Shown here: positions 45,390 to 54,380 of the stretch, piece after piece
Layout of the letters: every line of letters starts with the position of its first letter
Position numbering within the stretch: the stretch's first letter is position 1
NCBI RefSeq assembly: GCF_004153445.1
Contig: NZ_SDQC01000003.1
Coordinates: 1-64,000, forward strand
Reading direction: 5' to 3'
Source: Allopusillimonas soli
GTDB lineage: Bacteria > Pseudomonadota > Gammaproteobacteria > Burkholderiales > Burkholderiaceae_B
Length of the DNA: 64,000 nucleotides
Notes under the pieces: model-generated
What the model was told of the DNA's origin: nothing
What the model saw: the letters and a program-made list of their open reading frames with translations, nothing else
The model's database searches: none
Program-made: the position numbers and the translations under genes

Positions 45390-46328
45390 TCAGCGAGTTT
45401 CTTCCGCCGCCCGGGCGTTTTTGCGGAATACCGAGGGCGTCTTGCCCCAGAATTCCTTGAATGCGGTCGAGAAATTGGCCGCGCTTGAGTAGCCTACCTC
45501 CGCGGCCACATCCAGAATCGTGAGTGTTGTCTGGGAAAGCAGCCGTGCCGCCTTATGCATGCGCGCACTGCGCACGAACTCGAAAAGGCTCTGGTCAAGG
45601 CAGTTGTCAAATGCGCGCATCAGACGCCTTTCCGACACGCTCACCATGCTCGCAAGCTCGGCCGTTCCAGGCGGGTTGTCGAGCTGCCCAAGAACAATCC
45701 GGCTGGCGGCGCGCACCACTATCTGATCCCCCGGGGTGGCCAAACCGGCTGCGGTGCGGCGCCTGCCCTCCCTGGCGGCGCTGATGTCATTGTCGTTCGC
45801 CGCATGGCCATCCACTGCACGCAGTGCATGATCCGCCCTTCGCTCCACAGCCGCGCCGTTAGGCCAAGCAGGCGCACTCCCGACGAATTGTGCATCCAGA
45901 TCGGCCTCCATGGCGTCCCTGGGACGCGTCGCCCAATGGCTGGTCAGTTCCAGATGAATGCGCACCCTTTCCAGTATCTCCGCCGCCTGAAACGGTTTGA
46001 CGATGTAGTCCGCCGCACCCGACCTCAGGCCTTTCAGCCGGTCTTCCAGGTCGATGGACGAAGACAGGAATAGAATGGGAATCTGCTCCGTAGCCGGATT
46101 GGCCTTGAGCAGCCGCGCGACGGCAAAGCCGTCCATGCCCGGCATGCGCACGTCCAACAGAATAAGATCAGGTAGAACGGACAGTGCCCGCGCATGCCCC
46201 TGAATTCCGTCAAATGCGACAGTCAGCCGGTATCCGTGCCCCCTGAGCATCTCCATCAGCAGTCGCAACTGCTCGGGCTCATCATCCACAAGCAGGATGT
46301 GAGCGGGAGAATGCGGATAGCGGCTCAT
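45390..46328 (-). CDS. Receiver-AraC fusion response regulator (paralogue B)
   Basis: A 312-residue regulator with receiver domain (acidic residues in ILLVDDEPEQ, phospho-Asp in LILLDVRMPGM, Lys in IVKPFQAAEI) and C-terminal AraC helix-turn-helix (TILDVAAEVGYSSAANFSTAFKEFWG). It matches paralogue A (38602-39387) almost throughout, but its inter-domain linker is about 50 residues longer. It has no neighbouring sensor kinase. Together the two flank the fimbrial operon. It is upstream of the short AraC gene by 45 bases and probably co-transcribed with it. Confidence 0.88.
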   Translation of the reverse strand: MSRYPHSPAHILLVDDEPEQLRLLMEMLRGHGYRLTVAFDGIQGHARALSVLPDLILLDVRMPGMDGFAVARLLKANPATEQIPILFLSSSIDLEDRLKGLRSGAADYIVKPFQAAEILERVRIHLELTSHWATRPRDAMEADLDAQFVGSAPAWPNGAAVERRADHALRAVDGHAANDNDISAAREGRRRTAAGLATPGDQIVVRAASRIVLGQLDNPPGTAELASMVSVSERRLMRAFDNCLDQSLFEFVRSARMHKAARLLSQTTLTILDVAAEVGYSSAANFSTAFKEFWGKTPSVFRKNARAAEETR

Positions 46329-46472
46329 AAATCTTCTGGGACTGTAAACGAAGGAAGCGAAACGCCCAGCTTGGGCGCTTGCTTAAATTAGTGTGCGCGC
46401 CCTGTCTTGTCGAATGAAGAAAGGAAAACTTTACAAGCCTTGACGATTGCCAATCCGCCTGCGCGGGCCGGC

Positions 46473-47750
46473 CTAGCCCAGCCTCAGGACCAATGCAAGC
46501 AAGGCGCAGAGCAATACCGGGAGCGTCAGTATCAGGCCGACACGGAAGTAATAAGCCCAACTGATTCTCACGCCTTTTCCTTGCAGCACATGCAACCACA
46601 GCAAGGTGGCCAGACTGCCTATAGGCGTGATTTTGGGCCCCAAATCGTTGCCGATCACATTGGCGAATACCATGGTCTCGCGAATGAGGCCGTGGGCATG
46701 GCTCGCATCAATGGCCAAAGTGCCAAGCAGCGTGGCAGGCAGATTGTTCATGGCCGAGGACAGGAAGGCGGCGAGAAACCCAGTGCCCAGCGCAGCCCCC
46801 CACACGCCCCAACCTGCCATGATATTCATCCACTGGGCAACATACCCGGCAAGCCCCGCATTGCGCAGGCCGTACACCACCAGGTACATCCCAAGCGAAA
46901 AGACCACGATGCCCCATGGCGCGCCGCGCAGGACCTTGCGCGTGTCCACAGCCGAGCCGCGCCTCGCAACGACAGTGAGCCCCGCGGCGCCCGCCACGGC
47001 AACCAAGCTAACGGGAATGCCCAGTCGCTCCAGCCCGAGGAACCCGGCCAGGAGCAGCGCCAGCACCCACCAGCCCGCCAGGAAGGTGGCCCGATCCCGG
47101 ATCGCGCGCGACGGCTGGCGCAGCAGAGACACGTCATAGCGCGCCGGAATATCACGCCGAAAAAACAAATAGAGCACGCACAGTGCCGCGCCGACCGAGA
47201 CAAGGTCGACCGGGATCATGACAGAAGCGTAGCGCGTAAAGCCGATGCTGAAATAATCTGCTGTCACGATGTTGACGAGGTTGGACACAACAAGAGGCAG
47301 GCTGGCGGCATCGGCAATGAAGCCGGTTGCCATGACAAAAGCCAGAATGGTGCTCGGCCGCAAGCGCAACGCGTTCAACATTGCCATGACAATGGGCGTA
47401 AGGATCAGGGCAGCGCCATCATTGGTGAAAACCGCCGATACAAGCGCTCCCAGCAGAATGACGGCGACAAAGAGACGCCGGCCGTTACCTCTTCCCCAGC
47501 GGCCCACATGCAAGGCGGCCCAAGCGAAGAAGCCCGCCTCGTCCAGCAGAATACTGATGACAATAATGGCCACGAACGTGATCGTCGCATTCCAGACGAT
47601 ATGCCACACAGTGGCGATATCGCCGATATGCACGACGCCGAAGACCAGCGCCAGCAAAGCGCCGACGCTGGCGCTCCAGCCCACGCCCAGCCCCCTGGGC
47701 TGCCAGATGACAAGTACAAGCGTAACGATGAAAATGGCGGCGGCGATCAT
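46473..47750 (-). CDS. ArsB-family arsenite/anion efflux membrane protein
   Basis: A 425-residue, 11-12-helix membrane protein of the ArsB/NhaD (ion transporter) superfamily. Typical ArsB segments are [15 protein letters not shown] in the first half and [17 protein letters not shown] in the second. The start is ATG at 47750; a TTG five codons upstream is less likely. No arsR, arsC or arsA gene is in the window, so arsenite export is plausible from family membership only; other anions are possible. Confidence 0.85.
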   Translation of the reverse strand: MIAAAIFIVTLVLVIWQPRGLGVGWSASVGALLALVFGVVHIGDIATVWHIVWNATITFVAIIVISILLDEAGFFAWAALHVGRWGRGNGRRLFVAVILLGALVSAVFTNDGAALILTPIVMAMLNALRLRPSTILAFVMATGFIADAASLPLVVSNLVNIVTADYFSIGFTRYASVMIPVDLVSVGAALCVLYLFFRRDIPARYDVSLLRQPSRAIRDRATFLAGWWVLALLLAGFLGLERLGIPVSLVAVAGAAGLTVVARRGSAVDTRKVLRGAPWGIVVFSLGMYLVVYGLRNAGLAGYVAQWMNIMAGWGVWGAALGTGFLAAFLSSAMNNLPATLLGTLAIDASHAHGLIRETMVFANVIGNDLGPKITPIGSLATLLWLHVLQGKGVRISWAYYFRVGLILTLPVLLCALLALVLRLG

Positions 47751-48037
47751 GCTGCACAGTGGCAAGAGAACAGGGCCAGGGCATGGCGGAGGGCAACCCC
47801 AGCATCATACGCCGCACCCAGCACAGCAGCCCCTACGGATGCCATCGCTTGTGGCGAAGCCGCATCAAAATGCGTCACAGATGTTACGCAACTGCATCGG
47901 AACCAATACAGAACCATTACAAAAAACGCGTTCGGGCGGGCAATTATTTCAATAGGCTGCAAGGGCGCCATTTCGCTTTGCACGGGCGCACGCCGATGAC
48001 TATGCTGGGTTCATCAATATAAACGCAGGAGCATGAA

Positions 48038-48334
48038 ATGAAGATCTATCGCCATACCGCACGCACCGCCCTGATAGCAATCGTCATCGCCACCCTGGCG
48101 GGCTGCGCCACCTATGATCGGCGCACCACCAATACCATGGCGGGTGCCGGCCTGGGCGCAGCGGCCGGCGCAGTAGTGTCGGGCGGAAATCCCGTCTACA
48201 CCCTGGGTGGCGCCGCTGCAGGCGGGCTGCTGGGCAATATCCTGACCGAAGACCGCGACTATCGCCGCGGCCGGGGGTGGGATCGCGGCGGTGGTCGCCG
48301 CGACTGGCATGGTCGCAGGCACCACTACCGATAG
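48038..48334 (+). CDS. Glycine-zipper small lipoprotein (OsmB/YMGG-like)
   Basis: A 98-residue lipoprotein with lipobox TLAGC (Cys near residue 23), a glycine-zipper segment (GAGLGAAAGAVVSGGN and GGAAAGGLLGNIL) and a C-terminus rich in Arg, Gly, Asp and His (RGRGWDRGGGRRDWHGRRHHYR is its last part). It resembles osmotically inducible or 2TM glycine-zipper proteins of the outer membrane. Preceded by AGGAG. Single gene; no operon partner. Function is not known. Confidence 0.8.
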   Translation: MKIYRHTARTALIAIVIATLAGCATYDRRTTNTMAGAGLGAAAGAVVSGGNPVYTLGGAAAGGLLGNILTEDRDYRRGRGWDRGGGRRDWHGRRHHYR

Positions 48335-48369
48335 TCCCACTAACGACGCCCCTCGCGGCGGATGCGTGG

Positions 48370-50118
48370 CTATTTGAACAGGTTGTTGTAGTCCTCGTCC
48401 GACGTGCCGCCATCGGCCGCATCCTGCCCGCCGACACCCGGCACGGGGTCGACCTGCACATCGCTGTATAGGCCCTGTCCCGCGTTATAGCCGCCAGCTG
48501 CCCCATAGGCCTTGCCCAGGTCTATGGTGACCGATTCCACATTGACCTTGTCCCGGCCCGCCTTGTAATGCGTGACCACTGAGGGCACCAGCAACACGAT
48601 GGCCACCATGACCAGTTGGATGAGAATAAACGGTATCGATCCGCGATAGATGTCGCCGGTCGTCACCTTGGCGACAATCTTTCCGGTGATCTTGTCCCGA
48701 TAGTCTTCCTTGGGCGCCACCGAACGCAGATAGAACAGCGCGAAGCCGAAAGGCGGATGCATGAATGATGTCTGCATGTTCACGGCAAGCAGCACGCCGA
48801 ACCAGATCAAATCGATGCCCATTTTGTCGGCGACCGGCCCCAGCAGTGGCACGATGATAAATGACAGCTCGAAGAAATCCAGGAAAAAGGCCAACACGAA
48901 GGTCAGCAGGCTGACGACTATCAGGAAGCCCAGTTCGCCGCCCGGCAATCCGATCAGCAGGTGCTCGACCCACAGATCGCCGTTGACGCCCCGGAAGCTC
49001 AGGCTGAACACCGTGGAGCCTATCAGGATGAACACCACGAAGCAGGACAGTGTTGCCGTTGTGTCCATGGCCTGGCGCAGCAGCGTCAGGGACAACCTGC
49101 GACGCAGCAGCGCCATGATGATTGCGCCGCAGGCACCCATCGCGCCGCCCTCTGTTGGCGTGGCCACGCCGATGAAGATGGTGCCCAGAACCAGGAAGAT
49201 CAGCGCAAGAGGCGGGATAAGCACGAACGTAACCCGCTCCGCGATCTGCGACAGCAGCTTCAGCCTGAAGATCTTGTTGCTCAAAGCCAGTACGAATGCC
49301 ACCAGACCCCAGATCAGGATGCCCAATACAATGCGTTCGTCCACCGGCGCATCATCCCGCATGAAGAACGTCAGGTATGTCAGCGAGGCGGACAGCGCAA
49401 TGAGCATCAGCACCGCCAACGAACGCAGACCGCGCCCGCCATTGGGCTCGACAAACGTGCGCGCTTCCTCGGGCAGCGCCGGCGCCATTTTCGGACGGAC
49501 CCAGGAAACGACGACCACATAAAGAATGTAGGCCCCGCAAAGCATGAAGCCCGGCACAATGGCGCCCCGGTACATATCGCCGATGGACCGCCCCAATTGA
49601 TCGGCCAGAATGATCAGAACCAGTGAGGGCGGGATGATCTGCGACAAGGTGCCCGAGGCGGCAATGACGCCCGTCGCCAACCGCCTGTCGTAGCCGTACC
49701 GCAGCATGATGGGCAGGGAAATCAGCCCCATGGAAATGACCGATGCCGACACGACGCCTGTGGTGGCAGCCAGCATGGCGCCAACCACCACGACTGCGAT
49801 GGCCAGGCCTCCGCGCAGTGGCCCGAACAGTTGGCCTATGGTCTCGAGCAGATCCTCGGCCATGCCGGATCGCTCGAGTATCAGTCCCATGAAAGTGAAG
49901 AAGGGTACCGCAAGCAACGAGTCGTTGGCCATGATGCCAAAGATGCGTTGGGGCAGCGCCTGGAACAGCGATGGATGAAACAGGCCCAGCTCAATGCCGA
50001 CCAAGCCGTAGAAGATGCCGTTCGCAGCCAGGGCGAAGGCGACAGGAAAGCCCAGCAGCAGGAACACCACCAGCGTGGCGAACATGATGGGCGCCATATT
50101 GGCCAGAAGGAAATCCAT
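48370..50118 (-). CDS. dctM: TRAP transporter large permease (DctM)
   Basis: A 582-residue polytopic membrane protein of the TRAP large-subunit family (DctM/TRAP-T). Family blocks include LLAVPFFTFMGLILERSGMAEDLL early and PSLVLIILADQLGRSIGDMYRGA later. It is about 150 residues longer than the usual 430; the extra part includes an additional helical region near the middle and a C-terminal tail rich in Gly and Asp. This larger size is seen in TRAP systems linked to keto acids and chlorinated aromatics. It is three bases downstream of dctQ. Confidence 0.93.
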   Translation of the reverse strand: MDFLLANMAPIMFATLVVFLLLGFPVAFALAANGIFYGLVGIELGLFHPSLFQALPQRIFGIMANDSLLAVPFFTFMGLILERSGMAEDLLETIGQLFGPLRGGLAIAVVVVGAMLAATTGVVSASVISMGLISLPIMLRYGYDRRLATGVIAASGTLSQIIPPSLVLIILADQLGRSIGDMYRGAIVPGFMLCGAYILYVVVVSWVRPKMAPALPEEARTFVEPNGGRGLRSLAVLMLIALSASLTYLTFFMRDDAPVDERIVLGILIWGLVAFVLALSNKIFRLKLLSQIAERVTFVLIPPLALIFLVLGTIFIGVATPTEGGAMGACGAIIMALLRRRLSLTLLRQAMDTTATLSCFVVFILIGSTVFSLSFRGVNGDLWVEHLLIGLPGGELGFLIVVSLLTFVLAFFLDFFELSFIIVPLLGPVADKMGIDLIWFGVLLAVNMQTSFMHPPFGFALFYLRSVAPKEDYRDKITGKIVAKVTTGDIYRGSIPFILIQLVMVAIVLLVPSVVTHYKAGRDKVNVESVTIDLGKAYGAAGGYNAGQGLYSDVQVDPVPGVGGQDAADGGTSDEDYNNLFK

Positions 50119-50120
50119 GG

Positions 50121-50750
50121 TCAGTGCCCCGCCTTGTCTTGTTCGTCGTGCTGGCTGCGCGCCTCGCGTTCGCGTGCCTCGTTTGCAATCTCCTCGGCCA
50201 GCAATTCCTCGGCCGATTTCTCAGACAGCTTGTCCATTGGATCGGGCCCGTCGCCCGTCAGAAAAGCGATGCACTTGATAAGGTGTGAAATACCCGCGGC
50301 GATGAGCAGGGCGAAGCCGACAGGAATCAACAACTTGGCCGGCCAGCGTATGAGTCCGCCGGAGTTGGAGGACATCTCCTGGGTGACCCAAGAATCCGCA
50401 AACATGAACCAGGACAGATAGGCAATGACCAGGCAGGCTGGCATCATGAAGAAGAGGATGCCGAAAATCTCGATCTTGATCTGCGTGCGGCGAGACAGCC
50501 GCTGTGCAATCACGTCGACGCGCACATGCTCGTTCTTGAGCAGCGTATAGCCTGCGCACAACAGGAAGATGGCGCCGAACAGATACCATTGCAGTTCAAG
50601 CCAAGCATTTGAGCTGACGCTGAAAAGCTTGCGAACGACCGCGTTGGTTGCGCTGATGACGACCACAATCAGGATCAGCCAGGTAACCGCTTGACCGACG
50701 CGCCGGTTCACGGCGTCGATCCAGCGCGACAGGGCGAGCAGGAATTTCAT
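50121..50750 (-). CDS. dctQ: TRAP transporter small permease (DctQ)
   Basis: A 209-residue, four-helix protein of the TRAP small-subunit family. The conserved segment WLELQWYLFGAIFLLCAGYTLLKNEHVRVDV fits the DctQ signature. A charged C-terminal extension (about 45 residues, Glu/Arg-rich) is longer than typical. Start ATG at 50750 (MKFLLALSRW). It lies between the binding protein and the large permease. Confidence 0.92.
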   Translation of the reverse strand: MKFLLALSRWIDAVNRRVGQAVTWLILIVVVISATNAVVRKLFSVSSNAWLELQWYLFGAIFLLCAGYTLLKNEHVRVDVIAQRLSRRTQIKIEIFGILFFMMPACLVIAYLSWFMFADSWVTQEMSSNSGGLIRWPAKLLIPVGFALLIAAGISHLIKCIAFLTGDGPDPMDKLSEKSAEELLAEEIANEAREREARSQHDEQDKAGH

Positions 50751-50791
50751 AATGGACTTGTGCCGCCGGCACAGGAAAAAGGCAAATTGCA

Positions 50792-50825
50792 TGTGCCCAC
50801 CGCGTACAGAGACGCAGTGGGCACA
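50792..50825 (-). promoter_or_regulatory. Stem-loop between dctP and dctQ
   Basis: Perfect 9-bp inverted repeat TGTGCCCAC / GTGGGCACA with a 16-base loop, between the dctP stop and the dctQ start, without a following T-run. Such stems stabilise the upstream mRNA and help overproduce the binding protein. Confidence 0.55.
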
Positions 50826-50838
50826 GGGAGGCAGGCTA

Positions 50839-51930
50839 CTACTTGCGTGTTACCGCAGCCATGAACTGGTCGAAGCTGCCTTCGCCGACACGCAGCCAAG
50901 GTACGGTTTCGTTGCGGAAAGACATGAAGCTGTCGAGCAGCGTCTTGAACTGCGGATCCTTGGCGGACATCTCCGCATAGACCTTGTTCGCCTCGTTGTA
51001 CGATGCTTCCATGACCTCCTTGGGGAAGGCGCGCAGCTTGGCACCCTCGCCAATGAGCCGCTTGAGCGCCTTGGGATTCTCGGCGTCATACGTCGCAATC
51101 ATCTGGTTCGTGGCCATGGCGCTGGCCTGGGCCAGAACGTTCTGATAGCTCTTGGGCAAGGCGTTGAACTTATCCTGGTTGAGATAGAGAGACACCTGCA
51201 GCGTGCCTTCCCACCATCCCGGAAAATAGTAGTAGGGCGCCACCCGATGAAAGCCCTGCTTCTCATCGTCGTATGGTCCTATCCATTCGGCGGCGTCGAT
51301 GGTGCCTTTTTCAAGCGACGGATAGATATCCCCGCCCGCAATCTGCTGGGGCACCACGCCCAGGCGGGAAAGCACCTCGCCCGCAAAGGCGCTGCAGCGG
51401 AACTTGAGCCCGTCCAGATCCGCTACCGTCTTGATTTCCTTGCGGAACCAGCCGCCCATCTGCGTGCCGGTGTAGCCGCAGGGGAAATTGACGATGTTGT
51501 ACTTCTTGTACATGGCCCGCAGCAAATCCATGCCGCCGCCATGGTTGACCCATGCATTCATCTGGCGTGTATTCAGGCCAAAGGGCACGGCGCTGTCAAA
51601 GCACAGAGCAGGATCCTTACCAAAGTAATAGTAGGAAGCCGTATGGCCGGCCTCAACGGTGCCGTTCTGCACGCTGTCCAGCACAGCCAGCGCCGGCACG
51701 ATCTCACCCGCGGGAAAGGCACGAATCGAAAACTTTCCACCTGTGGCTTCCGACACATATTTGGCCAGATTCTCGCCGCCGCTGTATATCGCATCGGCGC
51801 TACGCGGAAAACTGGACGCAAGGCGCCAGGAGAGGGTGGGAGCATCCTGCGCGAAAACAGGCGCAGCCAGCGTTGCACCTCCGGCGGCCGCACCCAGGGC
51901 GGCATTCTTCAAAAATGAGCGTCGCTGCAT
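50839..51930 (-). CDS. dctP: TRAP transporter substrate-binding protein (DctP)
   Basis: A 363-residue periplasmic binding protein of the DctP family. The N-terminus MQRRSFLKNAALGAAAGGA is a twin-arginine signal, suggesting export in folded form. Mature segments such as WRLASSFPRSADAIYSGGENL, GGWFRKEIKTVADLDGLKFR and GGDIYPSLEKGTIDAAEW are conserved in the alpha-keto acid/lactate (TakP-like) TRAP group. It is the first gene of dctP-dctQ-dctM. The ligand is likely an organic acid, but its identity is not determinable here. Confidence 0.94.
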   Translation of the reverse strand: MQRRSFLKNAALGAAAGGATLAAPVFAQDAPTLSWRLASSFPRSADAIYSGGENLAKYVSEATGGKFSIRAFPAGEIVPALAVLDSVQNGTVEAGHTASYYYFGKDPALCFDSAVPFGLNTRQMNAWVNHGGGMDLLRAMYKKYNIVNFPCGYTGTQMGGWFRKEIKTVADLDGLKFRCSAFAGEVLSRLGVVPQQIAGGDIYPSLEKGTIDAAEWIGPYDDEKQGFHRVAPYYYFPGWWEGTLQVSLYLNQDKFNALPKSYQNVLAQASAMATNQMIATYDAENPKALKRLIGEGAKLRAFPKEVMEASYNEANKVYAEMSAKDPQFKTLLDSFMSFRNETVPWLRVGEGSFDQFMAAVTRK

Positions 51931-52248
51931 GAGTATTGTTCCTCCTTATGGAATCCATGCTTGATCTACGCTGTGCCATATCCGTGTGGGAAGGGCAAGG
52001 CGGCAGACCGCGGAGCGGGTGCCGGGTAACGGCACAGCCGCGTAACAATATCCATAAAAACTGACGAAATGCTTACACGCCGATACGACTGGGGGATTTA
52101 TGGGGTAATCCCCTAACCGAAGTGCTGTCAATGTGCCACACTCGTCGTCCGCATAATCGCCTGTTGTTATATGTATATGTAATTTCCGCCTGTATGCGAG
52201 CCCTCGCCGCCGCCTGCGCAGTGCTCGAAATCCTGCTACCCTTGCACC
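51931..52248. other. Intergenic region between dctP and nlpD-like gene
   Basis: A 318-base divergent region with no convincing gene. It contains the GGGG/CCCC dyad at 52092-52113 and AT-rich stretches (for example at 52160-52180) that may form promoters for the dctPQM operon and the downstream lipoprotein gene. Confidence 0.55.
52092..52113. promoter_or_regulatory. GGGG/CCCC dyad upstream of dctP, copy 1
   Basis: Contains TATGGGGTAATCCCC (52099-52113) and, overlapping it, arms GGGGATT / AATCCCC. Nearly the same 15-mer occurs at 54909-54923 in another divergent promoter region. Candidate site for a shared regulator, about 170 bases upstream of dctP and 135 upstream of the nlpD-like gene. Confidence 0.5.
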
Positions 52249-52995
52249 ATGATGTCCGGCCCGAACTCCGTCTGTACCGTATCTTTTTCAGTCATTCCCG
52301 GCCCCGTCGCCGCGCTGGCGCACCGCACAACGCGACTCACATGGCTATTGTTGCTTGGCGCCATGCTCTGCCTGCTGGCGGCCTGCGGCACCACGCAAAA
52401 GGTGGGGCCCGGATACTACCGCGTACAGTCCGGCGACACGCTAACTCAGATCGCGCGCGAACATGGCCAGACAGTGCATTCGCTGATGCGCATGAACGAC
52501 ATTCGCAACGCCAACGTGCTGCGGGTGGGCCAGGTCCTGAAGGTGGGCACAGGCGGCGCTTCTGCCACCTCGAGCAGCAGCAGCACCAGTACAAGCGCAC
52601 CCTCCCCCGTCCTGCCTCGCCCCGCCAACGCCATCGACATGATCTGGCCGGCGGACGGCAGCGTGGATGCCCGGGCAAAGAAGCCCAGTCCGCACGGAAT
52701 CGTCATTACCAACCGCGCCGGCACCCCCATCAAGGCCGTCGCCGACGGCAAGGTCGTCTACGCAGGAGACGCCTTGCGCGGGTACGGCAATCTGGTCATC
52801 GTGGATCACGCATCCGGATTCCTGACCGTGTACGCGCATAACCAGTCTCTCGACGTCAAGGAGGGGCAGCGTGTCAAGCAAGGCCAGAGGATCGCAGCCA
52901 TGGGCAGCAGCGCAAGCAATCAGGTTGGGCTGTACTTCGAGGTCCGCTACCAGGGCAAGGCGGTGGATGCGCTGCGCTATTTGCCCAGGCGCTAG
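52249..52995 (+). CDS. nlpD: LysM/LytM (M23-like) lipoprotein, NlpD-type amidase activator
   Basis: A 248-residue lipoprotein with lipobox LLAAC, a LysM domain (YYRVQSGDTLTQIAREHGQ) and a C-terminal LytM domain (AVADGKVVYAGDALRGYGNLVIVDH and GLYFEVRYQGKAVDALRYLP). The zinc-binding HxH and Asp residues of active M23 peptidases are not conserved (for example GLYFEV replaces LHFE), so it is expected to activate an amidase rather than cut peptidoglycan. A Ser/Thr-rich linker joins the domains. In many relatives nlpD precedes rpoS; here an ECF sigma gene follows 80 bases later. Confidence 0.9.
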   Translation: MMSGPNSVCTVSFSVIPGPVAALAHRTTRLTWLLLLGAMLCLLAACGTTQKVGPGYYRVQSGDTLTQIAREHGQTVHSLMRMNDIRNANVLRVGQVLKVGTGGASATSSSSSTSTSAPSPVLPRPANAIDMIWPADGSVDARAKKPSPHGIVITNRAGTPIKAVADGKVVYAGDALRGYGNLVIVDHASGFLTVYAHNQSLDVKEGQRVKQGQRIAAMGSSASNQVGLYFEVRYQGKAVDALRYLPRR

Positions 52996-53014
52996 GCAAC
53001 CGGCACGACAAGGC

Positions 53015-53047
53015 CTGAAACGCAAGCACGGCCGGCGGCATCTAATG
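53015..53047 (+). promoter_or_regulatory. ECF-type promoter of the sigma factor gene
   Basis: CTGAAAC (53015-53021), exactly 18 bases, then ATCTAATG (53040-53047), 28 bases before the ECF sigma start. The same two blocks with the same spacing occur on the minus strand at 54860-54892. Confidence 0.7.
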
Positions 53048-53075
53048 CATGTGGAAATGAGCAACATGTGGAGTC

Positions 53076-53786
53076 ATGTATATGCATGCGGTAGCCCCCG
53101 AGTCTCGCCGAGCGGACGAATGCGAATATGAACTGGTCCGGCAGGTCGCCGCTGGCGACGCGCATGCCTTCGAAACCATGATGCGCCGATACAACCAGCG
53201 CCTGTACCGCGCGGCCCGCAGCATTCTCAAGAACGATGCCGACGCGCAGGAAGCCGTACAGGAAGCGTATTGGAAGGCCTACTGCAACATGGGGCAGTTT
53301 CGCGCCCAGGCGCGCCTGTCCACCTGGCTGACGCGCATCGCCGTCAACGAGGCCTTGATGCGGCTGCGGCAAAAGACGCGCCAGGAAGCCCTCCTGGCCA
53401 ATATGGCCAGGGACGTCGTGAACAGGAGCGAAGACCTCATGCAAACGCCCGAACGTGCCCAGGACGCGCCCGATGCCCAGCTCTGGCGCTCGGAATTGCG
53501 GCACCTTATCGAACACCACATCGATGCGCTACCCGCCGGATATCGCAGCGTGTTTCTGCTGCGTGCAGTGGAGGACATGTCGACGCTCGAAGTTGCGCAA
53601 GCCCTGGACATGCCTGAAGCCACCGTGCGGACCCGCTTCTTCCGGGCCAGAGGCCTGCTGCAGGCGGCGCTGGGCAAAGAGATCGAGCTGCGCAGCAGGG
53701 AGGCTTTCTCTTTCGACGGCCTCCGTTGCGACGCCATTGTGCACAATGTGCTTGCACGGCTGGCCGCAAGCCGGCATGGGCACTGA
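53076..53786 (+). CDS. ECF-family RNA polymerase sigma factor
   Basis: A 236-residue extracytoplasmic-function sigma factor. Region 2 contains AFETMMRRYNQRLYRAARSILKN and DADAQEAVQEAYWKAY; region 4 contains LPAGYRSVFLLRAVEDMSTLEVAQAL and EATVRTRFFRARGLL. A 30-residue C-terminal tail extends past the usual end. No anti-sigma factor gene is adjacent. The start is ATG at 53076. It converges on the cupredoxin gene, 24 bases apart, and shares a promoter motif with that operon, so it probably transcribes itself and those genes. Confidence 0.93.
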   Translation: MYMHAVAPESRRADECEYELVRQVAAGDAHAFETMMRRYNQRLYRAARSILKNDADAQEAVQEAYWKAYCNMGQFRAQARLSTWLTRIAVNEALMRLRQKTRQEALLANMARDVVNRSEDLMQTPERAQDAPDAQLWRSELRHLIEHHIDALPAGYRSVFLLRAVEDMSTLEVAQALDMPEATVRTRFFRARGLLQAALGKEIELRSREAFSFDGLRCDAIVHNVLARLAASRHGH

Positions 53787-53810
53787 AACTAAAGCCTGCA
53801 CCCGCTGGTT

Positions 53811-54380
53811 TCAGTCCACCCGCCCTTCCTCAAGGATGCGGGCCACATCCACGAAAGCATCGCGCGCCGCCCTGGGCAATTGCGCATCGTTTGCGTTGCG
53901 CTGGGCCCGGGCCCCGGAATCGGGCGCCTGCACAACGATGCGCCCGACCATGCCCGCATGCTCATGGGGCTTGCAGAAGTAATCGTAGACGCCGGGCACA
54001 CGGAATGTATACGAGAACGACTGCCCCGGCATCAGGTAATCCGAGTCCCAGGCAAGCGCACCGTGCGGAATCCGCAGCGGCTTGCCATTGTCCGGATGGT
54101 AGGCAGTGGCGGTATGGACGTTCCCTGTATCGCGATTGACCCACCGGACCGTCTGCCCAAGCGGCACGAGCAGGCCACGGGGCCGAAACCACACTTCGGC
54201 CCCATTGGCGGTGCCGGCCATGTCGATGTCAATGGCATCGGCCGCCAGGGCCAAGCGCTGGCCCGCCAACGCAGCCAAAGCGCACAGCCCGCCACCTTGC
54301 AGGAGAAGGCGGCGACGCAAGCTGGTCGGTACAACCCGACGCGCTGCCATGCCGGGCACGTTGTCTGGGCGGGTCGTCAT
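53811..54380 (-). CDS. Cupredoxin-domain secreted protein
   Basis: A 189-residue periplasmic blue-copper-like protein. The N-terminus has a signal with an RRRLL motif and a hydrophobic core (GGLCALAALAGQRLALA), possibly twin-arginine type. The cupredoxin domain shows the expected copper ligands: His in GNVHTATAYH, and Cys, His and Met in YFCKPHEHAGM. A Gln/Arg-rich C-terminal tail follows. It overlaps the upstream gene by four bases (ATGA) and is controlled by the same ECF-type promoter. Electron transfer or copper sequestration are both possible. Confidence 0.88.
   Translation of the reverse strand: MTTRPDNVPGMAARRVVPTSLRRRLLLQGGGLCALAALAGQRLALAADAIDIDMAGTANGAEVWFRPRGLLVPLGQTVRWVNRDTGNVHTATAYHPDNGKPLRIPHGALAWDSDYLMPGQSFSYTFRVPGVYDYFCKPHEHAGMVGRIVVQAPDSGARAQRNANDAQLPRAARDAFVDVARILEEGRVD

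Noticed and set aside
46407-47999. Long plus-strand open frame opposite the ArsB gene
   Set aside because: Low-complexity, Gln/His/Arg-rich translation without recognisable motifs; the minus strand encodes a clear 12-helix membrane protein.
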